64,000 bases of DNA from Burkholderia puraquae. GTDB lineage: Bacteria > Pseudomonadota > Gammaproteobacteria > Burkholderiales > Burkholderiaceae. This document shows positions 1-7,848 of this stretch, in pieces. A program made the translations under genes and the position numbers. Position 1 is the stretch's first letter. Each line of letters opens with the position of its first letter. Under the pieces are notes generated by a model. The model made no database searches. It was not told where the DNA came from and was given only the letters and a program-made list of their open reading frames with translations. The DNA is taken from the NCBI RefSeq assembly GCF_002099195.1, contig NZ_NBYX01000007.1, positions 248,001 to 312,000 of the forward strand, read 5' to 3'.

Positions 1-662
1 GTCGCCCCCTCGCCGAATGGGATGGAAGCATCGAATGGCGCGATAGCGATATCGGTGAAGCCGGCGGCCGTCAGGATGCGTGCCACGCGCCCCCGGTCGC
101 CGAACGAGAATGGACCGGGTGCTTCGGGATCGGGCGGCACCGTCGGCGGGACGATGCCCTTGATCGCACCCATCGGCAAGCGCACCCAATCGTTCTCGGC
201 CATGCCGCGCCAGCAGACGAAAGCGACTCGCGCGCCCGGCTTGAGCGCACGGCGCATATGAGCGAACGCCGCCGCAGGATCGTCAAAGAACATCACGCCG
301 AAGCGCGAGAACAGGATGTCGAACGCGCCCTCGGGCAGCTCGGCGCTGCTGGCGTCGGCCACCCGGAACAGGGCCGACGCATCCTGTGGCGCAAGCGCGC
401 GCGCTCGGCGGATCAGCGGTTCGGATATGTCCACGCCGAGCACTTGGCCCCCCGCGCCGACGCGGGCGGCCAGATCCAGACTAGACGCGCCCGCGCCGCA
501 GCCGACGTCCAGCACGCGTTCGCCCTTGGCGGGCGCGGTGGCTTCGATCGCGGCCTGGCCGAACACAGCCATCATGGCATCGAGCCGGGCCTGGTAAGCG
601 ACCCAGCGCTCCCCGCTTTGGCCATTCCAGTCGGCTACCTGATCAACATTTTTCTCTGCCAC
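1..662 (-). CDS. class I SAM-dependent methyltransferase (3' end outside window)
   Basis: About 220 residues are visible; the C-terminus lies beyond the window edge. The start is GTG at 662, preceded at the right distance by an AAGGAG ribosome site. Motif I, VLDVGCGAG, is at about residues 50-58, followed by the acidic GVDIS loop at 76-80 that holds the SAM ribose. Further on come ELPEGAFDILFSRFGVMFF and a RALKPGARVAFVCW strand, the usual Methyltransf_11/25 order. The substrate cannot be read from sequence; this type modifies small molecules or quinone-like compounds. It lies 32 bp downstream of the TetR gene on the same strand, so the two are probably co-transcribed, divergently from the flavoprotein at 1603. 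Confidence 0.85.
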   Translation of the reverse strand, partial: MAEKNVDQVADWNGQSGERWVAYQARLDAMMAVFGQAAIEATAPAKGERVLDVGCGAGASSLDLAARVGAGGQVLGVDISEPLIRRARALAPQDASALFRVADASSAELPEGAFDILFSRFGVMFFDDPAAAFAHMRRALKPGARVAFVCWRGMAENDWVRLPMGAIKGIVPPTVPPDPEAPGPFSFGDRGRVARILTAAGFTDIAIAPFDASIPFGEGA

Positions 663-694
663 GCCATCTCCTTTCTCATCCGTTCGTAACTGGA

Positions 695-1342
695 CTACCC
701 GTCCGCGTGATCGTTGCCACCGTGCGCGGCGATGAACATGGCGACGGCCGACCGGCAATAGGATTCGATTTCGTTGTCGTCCTCTGCTCTCGCCTCATCG
801 AAGCGTGCGATAAGCAGGAGGTCGGATCCTTTGAAAAGCGCGGCAAACAAGCGGGCGGACCTGAGCGCATCGGGTACGTTCAGAATCGCTTTCGCGTGCA
901 ACTGATGCAACACGGCCTCGATTTGGGCGATGACATGGGCGGGCCCGGCTTCGTAATGGAGCTTGCTTAACGACTTTTGATTCGTCTTGTCGGCCAAAAC
1001 CATGGCTTCGACACTGCGGACGTCGGGGCTCAACAGCGTGCGAAGCAGGGATGATCCCACCGCCATGAGCTGATCTTCGGCCGAACCGTCGGCGCCTTCA
1101 AAAAGGGCCTGTGGTGCGAACTGATGGCAGTGGGCCGCCATGGCCGCGCTGAACAGCGCCTCCTTGTTCTCGAAGTGCCGATAGATGCTGAGCTTGGATA
1201 TCTTCGCCCGCTGGGCGACCTTGTCCATGGTCGTCGCTTGAAAACCCAATTCCACAAAGAGTTCGCACGCGGCGTCGACGATCGTTTGGCGAAGCGCCTC
1301 GTTGGCAGGCCGGCCGCGCCGGCCCTGGCTGTTTTCGGTCAC
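695..1342 (-). CDS. TetR/AcrR family transcriptional regulator
   Basis: A 215-residue protein with a TetR-type N-terminal helix-turn-helix at about residues 15-65 (core ATTMDKVAQRAKISKLSIYRHF, given here only as the family signature) after a basic GRRGRP lead. The C-terminal ligand-binding half is divergent, as is normal for the family. It starts 10 bp from a pair of palindromes in the gap towards the divergent flavoprotein gene, so autorepression and control of both transcripts is the likely arrangement. The methyltransferase follows on the same strand. The effector is unknown. Confidence 0.88.
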   Translation of the reverse strand: MTENSQGRRGRPANEALRQTIVDAACELFVELGFQATTMDKVAQRAKISKLSIYRHFENKEALFSAAMAAHCHQFAPQALFEGADGSAEDQLMAVGSSLLRTLLSPDVRSVEAMVLADKTNQKSLSKLHYEAGPAHVIAQIEAVLHQLHAKAILNVPDALRSARLFAALFKGSDLLLIARFDEARAEDDNEIESYCRSAVAMFIAAHGGNDHADG

Positions 1343-1352
1343 GACAATTCCA

Positions 1353-1399
1353 GTACTTGACAGTATTCAAATTCTCGCACTACGATACCACGCAGTATC
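1353..1399. promoter_or_regulatory. putative TetR operator pair
   Basis: Two short inverted repeats sit just upstream of the TetR start. One is TACT-TGAC-AGTA (1354-1365); the other is GATAC-CACGCA-GTATC (1384-1399). Read on the minus strand they share the pattern ATACTG-N4-GTA, and their centres are about 32 bp apart (three helical turns). The position between divergent genes suits an operator, but binding is inferred only. Confidence 0.4.
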
Positions 1400-1602
1400 T
1401 TAAATGTGCAAGCCAAGGGCAGGTTGCAACCGGTCGCCCGGCGATATCGAAGCGGCATTGTCTGGCCGGTCAATACAGCCATGGGCAACTTTCTCGCCAA
1501 TGCCGAAGCCCTGCTCGCTGACCGTCTCGAGCGCGTATTGCCGGACGATATTGCACACCGCGCCCAGCCCGCCCCTCCCTCCACAACACGGAGCCCATCA
1601 CC

Positions 1603-2496
1603 ATGAATGACGTCATCATCATCGGCGGCAGCTTTGCCGGCCTCGCCGCCGCCCTGCAGCTCGGCCGTGCCCGCCGCAGGGTCACCGTTCTCGATACCGG
1701 CCGGCCGCGCAACCGCTTTGCCGGCCACTCGCATGGCCTGCTCGGCCACGATCACAAGCCGCCGCTGGACATCCTGGTCGAGGCGCGGCAGCAGCTGGTG
1801 CGCTATCCGACGATCAGGCTGGTCGATGCCCGGGCCGAGAGCGTGTCTGGCGCCATCGACGATTTCTGCGTCGTCACCGACGATAACGAAAGCCTTAGGG
1901 CGCGCCGCCTGATCCTGAGCTATGGCGTCGCCGACCAAATGCCTGATGTTCCGGGCTTTGCCGAAAGCTGGGGCACGTCCATCGTGCCCTGCCCGTATTG
2001 CGACGGCTTTGAAGTCGCCGGCCAGCATTGGGGCCTCGTTTGGTCCGGCCCGCAGTCGCACCAGTCTGTCAGGCTGTTCCGCGATTGGACTGACAAATTG
2101 ACTGTCTTCGCCGATGGTCATGACATGGCGCCCGATATCCAGGCCGATCTGGCGCGCCGCAACGTACCTGTCGTCGATGGCCGGATCGTCGAGATCGCCC
2201 ATCGAAAGGGCCATATCACCACCGTCAATCTCGATAACCGCCGCAACGTCGCGGTCGACGTCCTGTTCGCCCATCCGCGCAACAAGCCGTCCGCAAATCT
2301 GCATGAATCGCTGGGCCTCGCCACGGTGGATACGCCCGTCGGCATCGCCCTTAAGGTCGACGAGCGCCGCCAAACCAGCATGCCCGGCATCTACGCCGCC
2401 GGCGACCTTGCCACGCCCCTGTTGCCCTCGGTCACCCAGGCATCATCGCAGGGCGCGATGGCGGGCATCTTCGCCCAGCAGTCGATGGTGGTTTGA
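1603..2496 (+). CDS. thioredoxin-reductase-like NAD(P)/FAD oxidoreductase
   Basis: A 297-residue flavoprotein of the class-II pyridine nucleotide disulfide oxidoreductase fold. The N-terminal dinucleotide motif IIIGGSFAG is at residues 5-13, a redox CPYC motif at 130-133 followed by DGF as in thioredoxin reductases, and the second FAD motif GIYAAGDLATP at about 262-272. Length and motif order match small TrxR-like proteins, often encoded beside regulators. The NADPH-binding glycine motif between 140 and 160 is weak (WSGPQS), so the electron donor is uncertain. The start has a CGGAG ribosome site. It is divergent from the TetR/methyltransferase pair and is probably controlled by that TetR. Confidence 0.88.
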   Translation: MNDVIIIGGSFAGLAAALQLGRARRRVTVLDTGRPRNRFAGHSHGLLGHDHKPPLDILVEARQQLVRYPTIRLVDARAESVSGAIDDFCVVTDDNESLRARRLILSYGVADQMPDVPGFAESWGTSIVPCPYCDGFEVAGQHWGLVWSGPQSHQSVRLFRDWTDKLTVFADGHDMAPDIQADLARRNVPVVDGRIVEIAHRKGHITTVNLDNRRNVAVDVLFAHPRNKPSANLHESLGLATVDTPVGIALKVDERRQTSMPGIYAAGDLATPLLPSVTQASSQGAMAGIFAQQSMVV

Positions 2497-2617
2497 GCGC
2501 ACAGATCCAGAGCAAATTTATCTTTTTCCTGGTCGCCGGATAAAGGAGGGAAGCAAGCGTGTTCTGCGACGAGTCGACGGAGCTATGTGGTGGCTTTGGG
2601 ATTTGCCCGCGAGCAGC

Positions 2618-2890
2618 ATGAGCGCCGCCAGTGAGTTTTCACGGAAGTGGATCACGGTACTTGAAGCGATAGCCGGCTTTCTCGTCGCCATCAATGGCGC
2701 GTTGCTCGCCTTCGTGTGGACGGACGCAAAGCTGCTCGACAGCACGCTGCATTGGGTGAAGGCGTTCGTCCATGTCGCGTCAGGCCTCGCGCTGATATCG
2801 CTTTTGCTAGCAGTTTCAGTTGCATTCCCCCGGATCAAGCTTGAAACGAAGCCTTCAGTCGAGCCGGTCACGTTGACTTCTCCGGGGTGA
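2618..2890 (+). CDS. small two-helix membrane protein, unknown function
   Basis: Ninety residues with two clear hydrophobic helices, one from about residue 8 to 30 (ITVLEAIAGFLVAINGALLA) and one from about 50 to 70 (ASGLALISLLLAVSVAF), and a short polar C-terminus. I do not recognise a family. The start is uncertain: ATG at 2618 gives this form, and an in-frame ATG at 2585 would add eleven residues. A good AGGAGG site at about 2544 instead serves a 20-codon GTG reading frame (2559-2621) whose stop overlaps the 2618 ATG, which suggests coupled translation. It follows the flavoprotein gene by 121 bp. Confidence 0.5.
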   Translation: MSAASEFSRKWITVLEAIAGFLVAINGALLAFVWTDAKLLDSTLHWVKAFVHVASGLALISLLLAVSVAFPRIKLETKPSVEPVTLTSPG

Positions 2891-3056
2891 TGTTCGCAAT
2901 GATCGGCAACGCGACAAATTAAACACAGTGGCGAGCGCCCGCTAAGCAGATAGGACAGGACATTTAAATGCTCGTTCGGCAGCGCGCGAACGGCCGGAGA
3001 TGGCCGGCAGCCGCCGGCCGTGCGAAAGGCGTATTTCGCTCTTGCCGGGCGGGGGC

Positions 3057-3169
3057 GCTGGTAACCTCGGTCAGCCAAAGCAGCCTTTCCCGGTCACATG
3101 AGCACCCAACCCACCGCAGCACCTGCACCCGTCACCCCAATGATGCAGCAGTACCTGCGGCTTATCTGA
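3057..3169 (+). repeat. mutS 5'-end copy A (promoter-proximal side plus 23 codons)
   Basis: Reading from ATG 3098 gives MSTQPTAAPAPVTPMMQQYL, then RLI and a stop. The TPMMQQYLR core is the hallmark N-terminus of bacterial MutS, where the chain would continue into (I/L)K and hundreds of residues; here it ends at once. About 45 bp upstream of the ATG and the first 21 codons are nearly the same as copy C at 6394-6500. The last part, from ATGATGCAGCAG to TGACAAGGCTTC (3140-3178), recurs in copy B. The rest of the 2891-3056 spacer shows no gene. Confidence 0.75.
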
Positions 3170-3244
3170 CAAGGCTTCAGATCAAAACAGACATTCGCTA
3201 TCACTCGCGCCCAATCAGAATGGGCGCGAGCCAATCACAAGCCG

Positions 3245-3607
3245 TCACTCTTGCTTGACGTAGAAAGTGACGGTTGCGTTATCTCCGACGCCGCCTTCAT
3301 AACCGACCTTATAACCTGCAGCACTAACAGTGATCGAATAGCCGTTATTGCCGATATAAGGGTTGTCCCAGTAGAGTCGGACGTTCTCAATACCACCACT
3401 ATCAGCAAATTGATATTGAAGCTGCCCCTCCGTTCCGGTCATAAAACCGTCCGAATCACTCTCCCATTGGCCAGTTTGGCCATCCGGAATTTTTTCCGGA
3501 GGGTACGTGACCCACTCGCCATGAATCAGATTGATCGATGCCGGGTCCAGAAATAACGTATTTCCCGAGTTGTTTTGAAACTTCACGACTGTGCTTCGTG
3601 CGGACAT
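3245..3607 (-). CDS. aegerolysin-like small beta-sandwich protein
   Basis: A 120-residue protein starting at ATG 3607 behind a GGAGAG ribosome site. It begins VVKFQNNSGNTLFL, has a central SDGFMTGTEG loop at about residues 61-70 and an LYWDNPYIGNN segment near 85-95, and ends in alternating beta strands. GTEG followed by YW-x2-P and N is the pattern I associate with aegerolysins, lipid-binding proteins that can act with pore-forming partners. The match is from memory, so the family is tentative. There is no signal peptide. The gene sits in AT-rich DNA between two mutS-like repeats and beside an integrase remnant, which suggests mobile cargo. No MACPF-type partner is present. Confidence 0.5.
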   Translation of the reverse strand: MSARSTVVKFQNNSGNTLFLDPASINLIHGEWVTYPPEKIPDGQTGQWESDSDGFMTGTEGQLQYQFADSGGIENVRLYWDNPYIGNNGYSITVSAAGYKVGYEGGVGDNATVTFYVKQE

Positions 3608-3857
3608 TTCGCTCTCCACAATTAAGTGTGATTGCGCATCGCAGCCATTTAAAATGCATACCCCGCAATGCGCTTCAAACATAGAACACAATTACCCACA
3701 TCGAAAGCTGACATTTATAGCAGCCCAATTCGGCTAAACAATTCTAAAAATTATTCCAAAATTTTACCCACCGAAATCGGCACTCCAAAACCATAAAAAA
3801 TCGCATCGATCAGCACTTAATTCACAACAATTACAAGTCGCGGGATTCATGATTCAC

Positions 3858-4478
3858 TTAATTAAATAAATCGCGAATTGACACAATCCGCTCCAACTTC
3901 TCACTCAACTTCTCAAGCCAATGTCGCCGCTCTCTGTCATATTTGTGTCGGTTATATACGCCACCGACGCCCGCAAGCATATGGCCAATGATGATTTCGC
4001 CGACCTCGAATGGGCATCCCAAGGCAGCCAGCATCGTGCGGGTTGTTCGACGAAGATCGTGAGGCACCCAATGCGGGACCGGGAGACGCGGCCGCTGCTG
4101 GTTCGGTCGTGTTTCGCTATACGGCATATGGAAATGGACCGCGTGGCCGAACACCTTCTGCTCCATATGACCGCTCCGTTCCGCCGGAAATAGCCACCCC
4201 TTGCCGTAGCGGTCGACGCGTCGTCGCACGATCGCCTCCGCGCGCCCAATCAGTGGAACCCGCAGGTCAGTTCTGGTGCCGGGCGTTTTTTGTTTTGGCT
4301 TTGGAAATCGTCCACCACAGGCCGTCCGGCTCAATGGTGATTTCCGCCCCCTCCATTGCGCCAATCTCGACGTCCCTCATCCCGGTCCGGAGATACAACG
4401 TCAGCGCATCCTCAACGTTACGGCTAAAGTTCGGCAGCCAATTGATCAGCGCTCCCACTTCCGCATCGCTCAGACCCG
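3858..4478 (-). pseudogene. tyrosine recombinase (P4-like integrase) C-terminal remnant, frameshifted
   Basis: The frame entering at 4478 reads GLSDAEVGALINWL and carries the box I arginine in LRTGMRDVEI. After SKAKTKNARH the frame is lost at a CACC run (4275-4278). The next frame continues TDLRVPLIGRAEAIV and holds box II HDLRRT, the GHML histidine and the GGVYNRHKY tyrosine, ending at 3858. All catalytic positions of a phage-type integrase are thus recognisable, but the N-terminal half is absent and the catalytic part is split. The 5' side is cut exactly where mutS-like copy B begins. It was probably the integrase of the element carrying the aegerolysin-like gene and is now dead. Confidence 0.8.
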
Positions 4479-4517
4479 ATGATGCAGCAGTACCTGCGCC
4501 TTATCTGACAAGGCTTC
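4479..4517 (+). repeat. mutS 5'-end copy B (core only)
   Basis: ATGATGCAGCAGTACCTGCG followed by CCTTATCTGACAAGGCTTC. It matches copy A at 3140-3178 with a single difference over about 39 bp. It abuts the truncated integrase directly. Beyond the core (4518-4560) it shares a motif with copy D: TACGCCAAG, then CTACGC and CGCCC. The remainder up to 4765 shows no gene. Confidence 0.7.
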
Positions 4518-4765
4518 GCGGACAAACCTACGCCAAGACCTACGCTCGCCCTTTTGGGGGTCGCCCGTTAACGACCCGCAGCGGGCATTCGACTTTCTCC
4601 AAAGCGGCCGCTGGGAGAGACCTCAATGCGTGGGCCAACCTCACGCCGTAGGGCCACGAACGCGCAGCGCTGCGCAATGCACCGTTTGCGTTCGAACGGC
4701 GACATTGCCACGCGACCGCGTCTTATCCGTGCATTTCCGCGCAGGCTCAGCGGACTGTGGCTCGG

Positions 4766-5569
4766 TCATTCCTGGTCGCAGTGCACCTTGAAGTGCGTTA
4801 GCACGGCGGGCCCGAATGCATTGCTGATTGCGACATCGGCGGCATCGCGTCCGTATGCCATCAAAACGCGCCCAATGCGTGGCGCGTTGTTTCGCGGATC
4901 GAAGGTCTGCCAACTGCCGCCCACATAGGCTTCGAACCACCCCGCGAAATCCATCGGCGCCGCAACGGGCGGCAAGCCCACATCGCTGATATAGCCGGTG
5001 CAGTAGCGCGCCGGAATATTCATGGCCCGGCAAAGGGTGACGCCCAGATGTGCGAAGTCGCGGCAGACGCCTTTGCGTTCGCGGTACGCTTCCAACGCGG
5101 TTTTGGTCGGCCGCGCATGCCCGTAATCAAATTCGATGTGTCGGTGCACGAAATCGCAGATTGCCAGAACAGTCTCACGACCCGGCATGCACTGGCCGAA
5201 AATCTGCCATGCGATTTCGACCAGCAGATCGGTTTCGCAATAGCGGCTGCCCAATAGGAAAATCAGCGTATCGTCGGGCAACTGCTCGACCGGATTGCCC
5301 CAACCGTCAATGGGCCGCGTTTCCATAGCACTTGACACATTCAGCAGCGCTGTCGTCCGCAATTCCACATGCCCGACGGGCGCGACGATTCGACTGCACA
5401 GGTTGCCGAACAAATCGCGATACTGCCTTATCGGCACCGGCGGATCGGTAACGAGCAGATCCGCCACGGCAATATCCTTCGCATGCGAAAAATGCGTGTT
5501 CAGCATCAGCATCATCGGCGTAGGTTGCGGGCACTCGTACGCCAGTTCGTATCCGACGCGAAGCTTCAT
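4766..5569 (-). CDS. transglutaminase-like (papain-fold) protein, possibly inactive
   Basis: A 267-residue cytoplasmic protein starting at ATG 5569 behind an AGGGAGG site. The N-terminal beta domain (1-95) is followed by a transglutaminase-like core: GVCRDFAHLGVTLCRAMNIPAR with Cys169, then a WFEAYVGGSW-TFDP segment holding Asp224, and the C-terminal GRVLMAYGRDAADVA typical of this bacterial subfamily. The position where I expect the catalytic histidine (F-H-A-W) reads F-A-G-W at 208-211. If my memory of the subfamily is right, the Cys-His-Asp triad is incomplete. There are no obvious partners nearby; it lies between two mutS-like repeats. Confidence 0.8.
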   Translation of the reverse strand: MKLRVGYELAYECPQPTPMMLMLNTHFSHAKDIAVADLLVTDPPVPIRQYRDLFGNLCSRIVAPVGHVELRTTALLNVSSAMETRPIDGWGNPVEQLPDDTLIFLLGSRYCETDLLVEIAWQIFGQCMPGRETVLAICDFVHRHIEFDYGHARPTKTALEAYRERKGVCRDFAHLGVTLCRAMNIPARYCTGYISDVGLPPVAAPMDFAGWFEAYVGGSWQTFDPRNNAPRIGRVLMAYGRDAADVAISNAFGPAVLTHFKVHCDQE

Positions 5570-5882
5570 GAATCCTCCCTGATTCGGCTGATTCCGGGCG
5601 GCGTTGGGCCTGGCATTTCGAAGGCGCACTGCCGGAGACCGCAACAAGAGATGTTTCCACGCTGCCGGGCTTCACGCTCGCATGTAAAATAATCGCCTGC
5701 TGTGTTACCTGAGCGAAACGTTGGAACGAACCCTTTCTTCCCGGTCTGAAAGTTGGGTCCGCACCCGAGTCCAATGCCATCCGCAGGCGATCGTCAACTA
5801 TTTCGACCGTACCGCAGAACGTGGCGGGTGGCCCTCCCCTGTGCGATCACTGAGCCTATTGAGCCGGTAAACGAAGATGGAA
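5570..5882. other. gap without recognised gene
   Basis: About 310 bp between the transglutaminase start and the small protein at 5883. Both strands have only short unsupported frames and I see no strong hairpin or RNA. It should contain the promoter of the transglutaminase gene. Confidence 0.5.
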
Positions 5883-6122
5883 TCAGTCGACGGGACCGAG
5901 TAACACGTCGATTGCGGCTTGACCGGCGATTTCGGCTACCAGATAGGCCCATCGTTCAGTAAAAGGGCCGTTGCGCAGCTGTATGCGGCCTCCCCGCGCG
6001 CCGAGCACTTCGAGGTTTGTTCCGCCTTTTATCTGAAAAGTCACGTCAAACGTGTCCTCATCAGCAGCCGGAGTCAACTCGACCTGAATCTCGAAGCCGC
6101 GATACACGATCATTCGGTGCAT
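5883..6122 (-). CDS. small conserved-type protein, unknown function
   Basis: Seventy-nine residues starting at ATG 6122, with a GGGGG stretch at ribosome-site distance. The sequence is a plausible folded domain: an N-terminal beta hairpin (MIVYRGFEIQVELTP), a central glycine turn and a C-terminal helix (RWAYLVAEIAGQAAIDVLLG). It resembles the many 80-residue proteins of Burkholderia that are annotated only as hypothetical. No signal peptide or membrane helix. Neighbours give no clue to function. Confidence 0.6.
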   Translation of the reverse strand: MHRMIVYRGFEIQVELTPAADEDTFDVTFQIKGGTNLEVLGARGGRIQLRNGPFTERWAYLVAEIAGQAAIDVLLGPVD

Positions 6123-6393
6123 GAAAACCCCCTTTCGTCATCGGAGACTAACATGAGGCAGCACTGGACGGCCTGCGCAACTATTGGGCTAGGTGCTCAC
6201 GCTTGCGCCGCCACGCGATCTTCAAAATCTGCTTACCGGAGCGTTTAGGCCCGCATCTGCCAATTCGGTGAATGCGCCCCGATTGTAGGTGATCCAAGCG
6301 AATGTGCCGAACGTCCGCAAGTGGCCGGGAGCCGCCGGTCGTGACCTCCAGCAACTGGCCGAACGGCGAACTTCGAGCGGTCCCGTGCAGGCC

Positions 6394-6500
6394 GCTGGTA
6401 AACTCGGGCAGCCAAAGCAACTTTTCCCGGTCACATGAGCATGCAACCCACCGCAGCACCTGCACCCGTCACTCCAATGATGCAGCAGTACCTGCGCCGC
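6394..6500 (+). repeat. mutS 5'-end copy C (promoter-proximal side plus codons)
   Basis: From ATG 6435 it reads MSMQPTAAPAPVTPMMQQYL, then RRIPDVAP, leaving the MutS sequence after YLR. The upstream 40 bp (GGTAA-CTCGG-CAGCCAAAGCA, then TTTCCCGGTCAC) matches copy A with few changes, so the native leader and start region were duplicated as well as the core. The frame runs on for about 48 unrelated codons into the 3' end of the next minus-strand gene. The rest of the 6123-6577 interval shows no other gene. Confidence 0.75.
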
Positions 6501-6577
6501 ATTCCTGACGTCGCTCCGACCCTCACTTCCCTTTTGACTGGGCGATCAGCCGCCAAACTCATGCGCGTGGCCCGTCC

Positions 6578-7582
6578 TTACGAAGAAGAAGGTTCGAGGC
6601 AGTCGCTTCGACGAATCAAGACTCTTACCGCGCGCAAAAGATGACGATTTATCGTCGGAATCAGTGTTGCAGGAATCTCATGAGGGCCCGCAGTCCGGAA
6701 ATCGGCTGCGTGCACGATGTGAGCCTGCCCGCCATTGAACTGAACGAACGCTTCGATCGTCGGGTCGTCGCGCATGGCCGCCTTCATTGCCGCTTCATCG
6801 AACCAGTGTGACGAATAGAGCGTGAACGTCGGTGCATCGACTGGCGGAAGCGCTCGAAAACCCGCGTGAACGAGCCAGTCGAATTGTGCCCGGTCCACCT
6901 TGAGGATACTGGACGCTCCGTAAAGGCCCCTCCCGCTGCGCGCGAGATGGTCGATCCACCAGTCGTTTTGCCAAGACTCGTAACCGAGCAACGCACCTTC
7001 CAGCCGCTCCATGTTCTCGCAGCCATCGCCCTGCCGGTTGACGTTCTGACGGAAAAAATCCAGAGCCGGGATGCGCCACTCCTCGCCTTTGAGCGTATAC
7101 AGGATTTGCCCAATTCGACGCGCCGGACGGCCTGGACGAGCCGGTACGTCAAGGATGATTTCCTGTGAGTGGAAGACACCTCGAGCTACATACTCGTCGA
7201 AGCGAGCCTTCAGTACGACCGACGGCCACCATTCGCTGTTGAATTCGACGAATCCGAATGGTTTGCGCCCTTGCGCCATCAAAGCCAGCTCGTAACCGGT
7301 ATGGACAAGGTAAGGAATGCGGACACCTGTATCGACATACTTCGAGATGACGCCATCGCGCGAACCGTGGTCAAACTCGATCGCGAAAACGTCGCAAACG
7401 GCGGCGACCTGTGTCGGCGATAGAAGATAGTGGTCGTCGAGGTCCACATCCTCGGGGGCGTCCGGGTCGACCAGCCGCCGCAGCGCATCCAGGTCGTCGG
7501 TTTCGAATCGAACCTCGAGGCACGGGCACAGAAGATCCGGATCGATCGCAGACAGAATGAACAGGGTTATCGGATAGCTCAT
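6578..7582 (-). CDS. 334-residue protein of unknown function
   Basis: Starts at ATG 7582. I do not recognise a family. The protein is acidic and rich in Trp and Phe, with no signal peptide or membrane span. Segments such as LLSPTQVAAVCDVFAIEFDH, a central AQGRKPFGFVEFNSEWWPS and GALLGYESWQNDWWIDHL suggest a mixed alpha/beta cytosolic protein. Codon use looks coding throughout. It lies in the accessory block between mutS-like copies C and D, next to a possible Imm26-like remnant. An immunity or toxin-associated role is conceivable but unsupported by any motif. Confidence 0.65.
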   Translation of the reverse strand: MSYPITLFILSAIDPDLLCPCLEVRFETDDLDALRRLVDPDAPEDVDLDDHYLLSPTQVAAVCDVFAIEFDHGSRDGVISKYVDTGVRIPYLVHTGYELALMAQGRKPFGFVEFNSEWWPSVVLKARFDEYVARGVFHSQEIILDVPARPGRPARRIGQILYTLKGEEWRIPALDFFRQNVNRQGDGCENMERLEGALLGYESWQNDWWIDHLARSGRGLYGASSILKVDRAQFDWLVHAGFRALPPVDAPTFTLYSSHWFDEAAMKAAMRDDPTIEAFVQFNGGQAHIVHAADFRTAGPHEIPATLIPTINRHLLRAVRVLIRRSDCLEPSSS

Positions 7583-7848
7583 GGCAGTGTCCGGTTCGTC
7601 AGTTAGAAGACATCGCCATACGCCAGATACTTTGCGCAACGCGGGACTGCCACGTCGTTGCTCGACACGCGTGCAGATTGTCGACGATCCGCTGGACCAT
7701 GTCGAATGGGGGCCTTGCGGCCCGACGATACGCAATCAGATTCGATCCGAATCTCGACGTCAAATGACAAACAATCCCGTTCAGGCCGTCGATAAACCCG
7801 GACTTCCTGGCTCACATAGCAGGCGTTCCGATGTCTGGAGTATGACAA

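Noticed and set aside
1481..1606. Short frame (MGNFLANAEALLADRLERVL) ending in an ATGA overlap with the flavoprotein start
   Set aside because: No ribosome site and no family; could be coupled leader translation but not separable from chance.
2518..3078. 186-codon minus-strand frame
   Set aside because: Overlaps the two-helix membrane gene and the mutS-like repeat; no protein-like pattern.
6181..6465. 94-codon minus-strand frame over mutS-like copy C
   Set aside because: Lies over the repeat and leader; no ribosome site or family.
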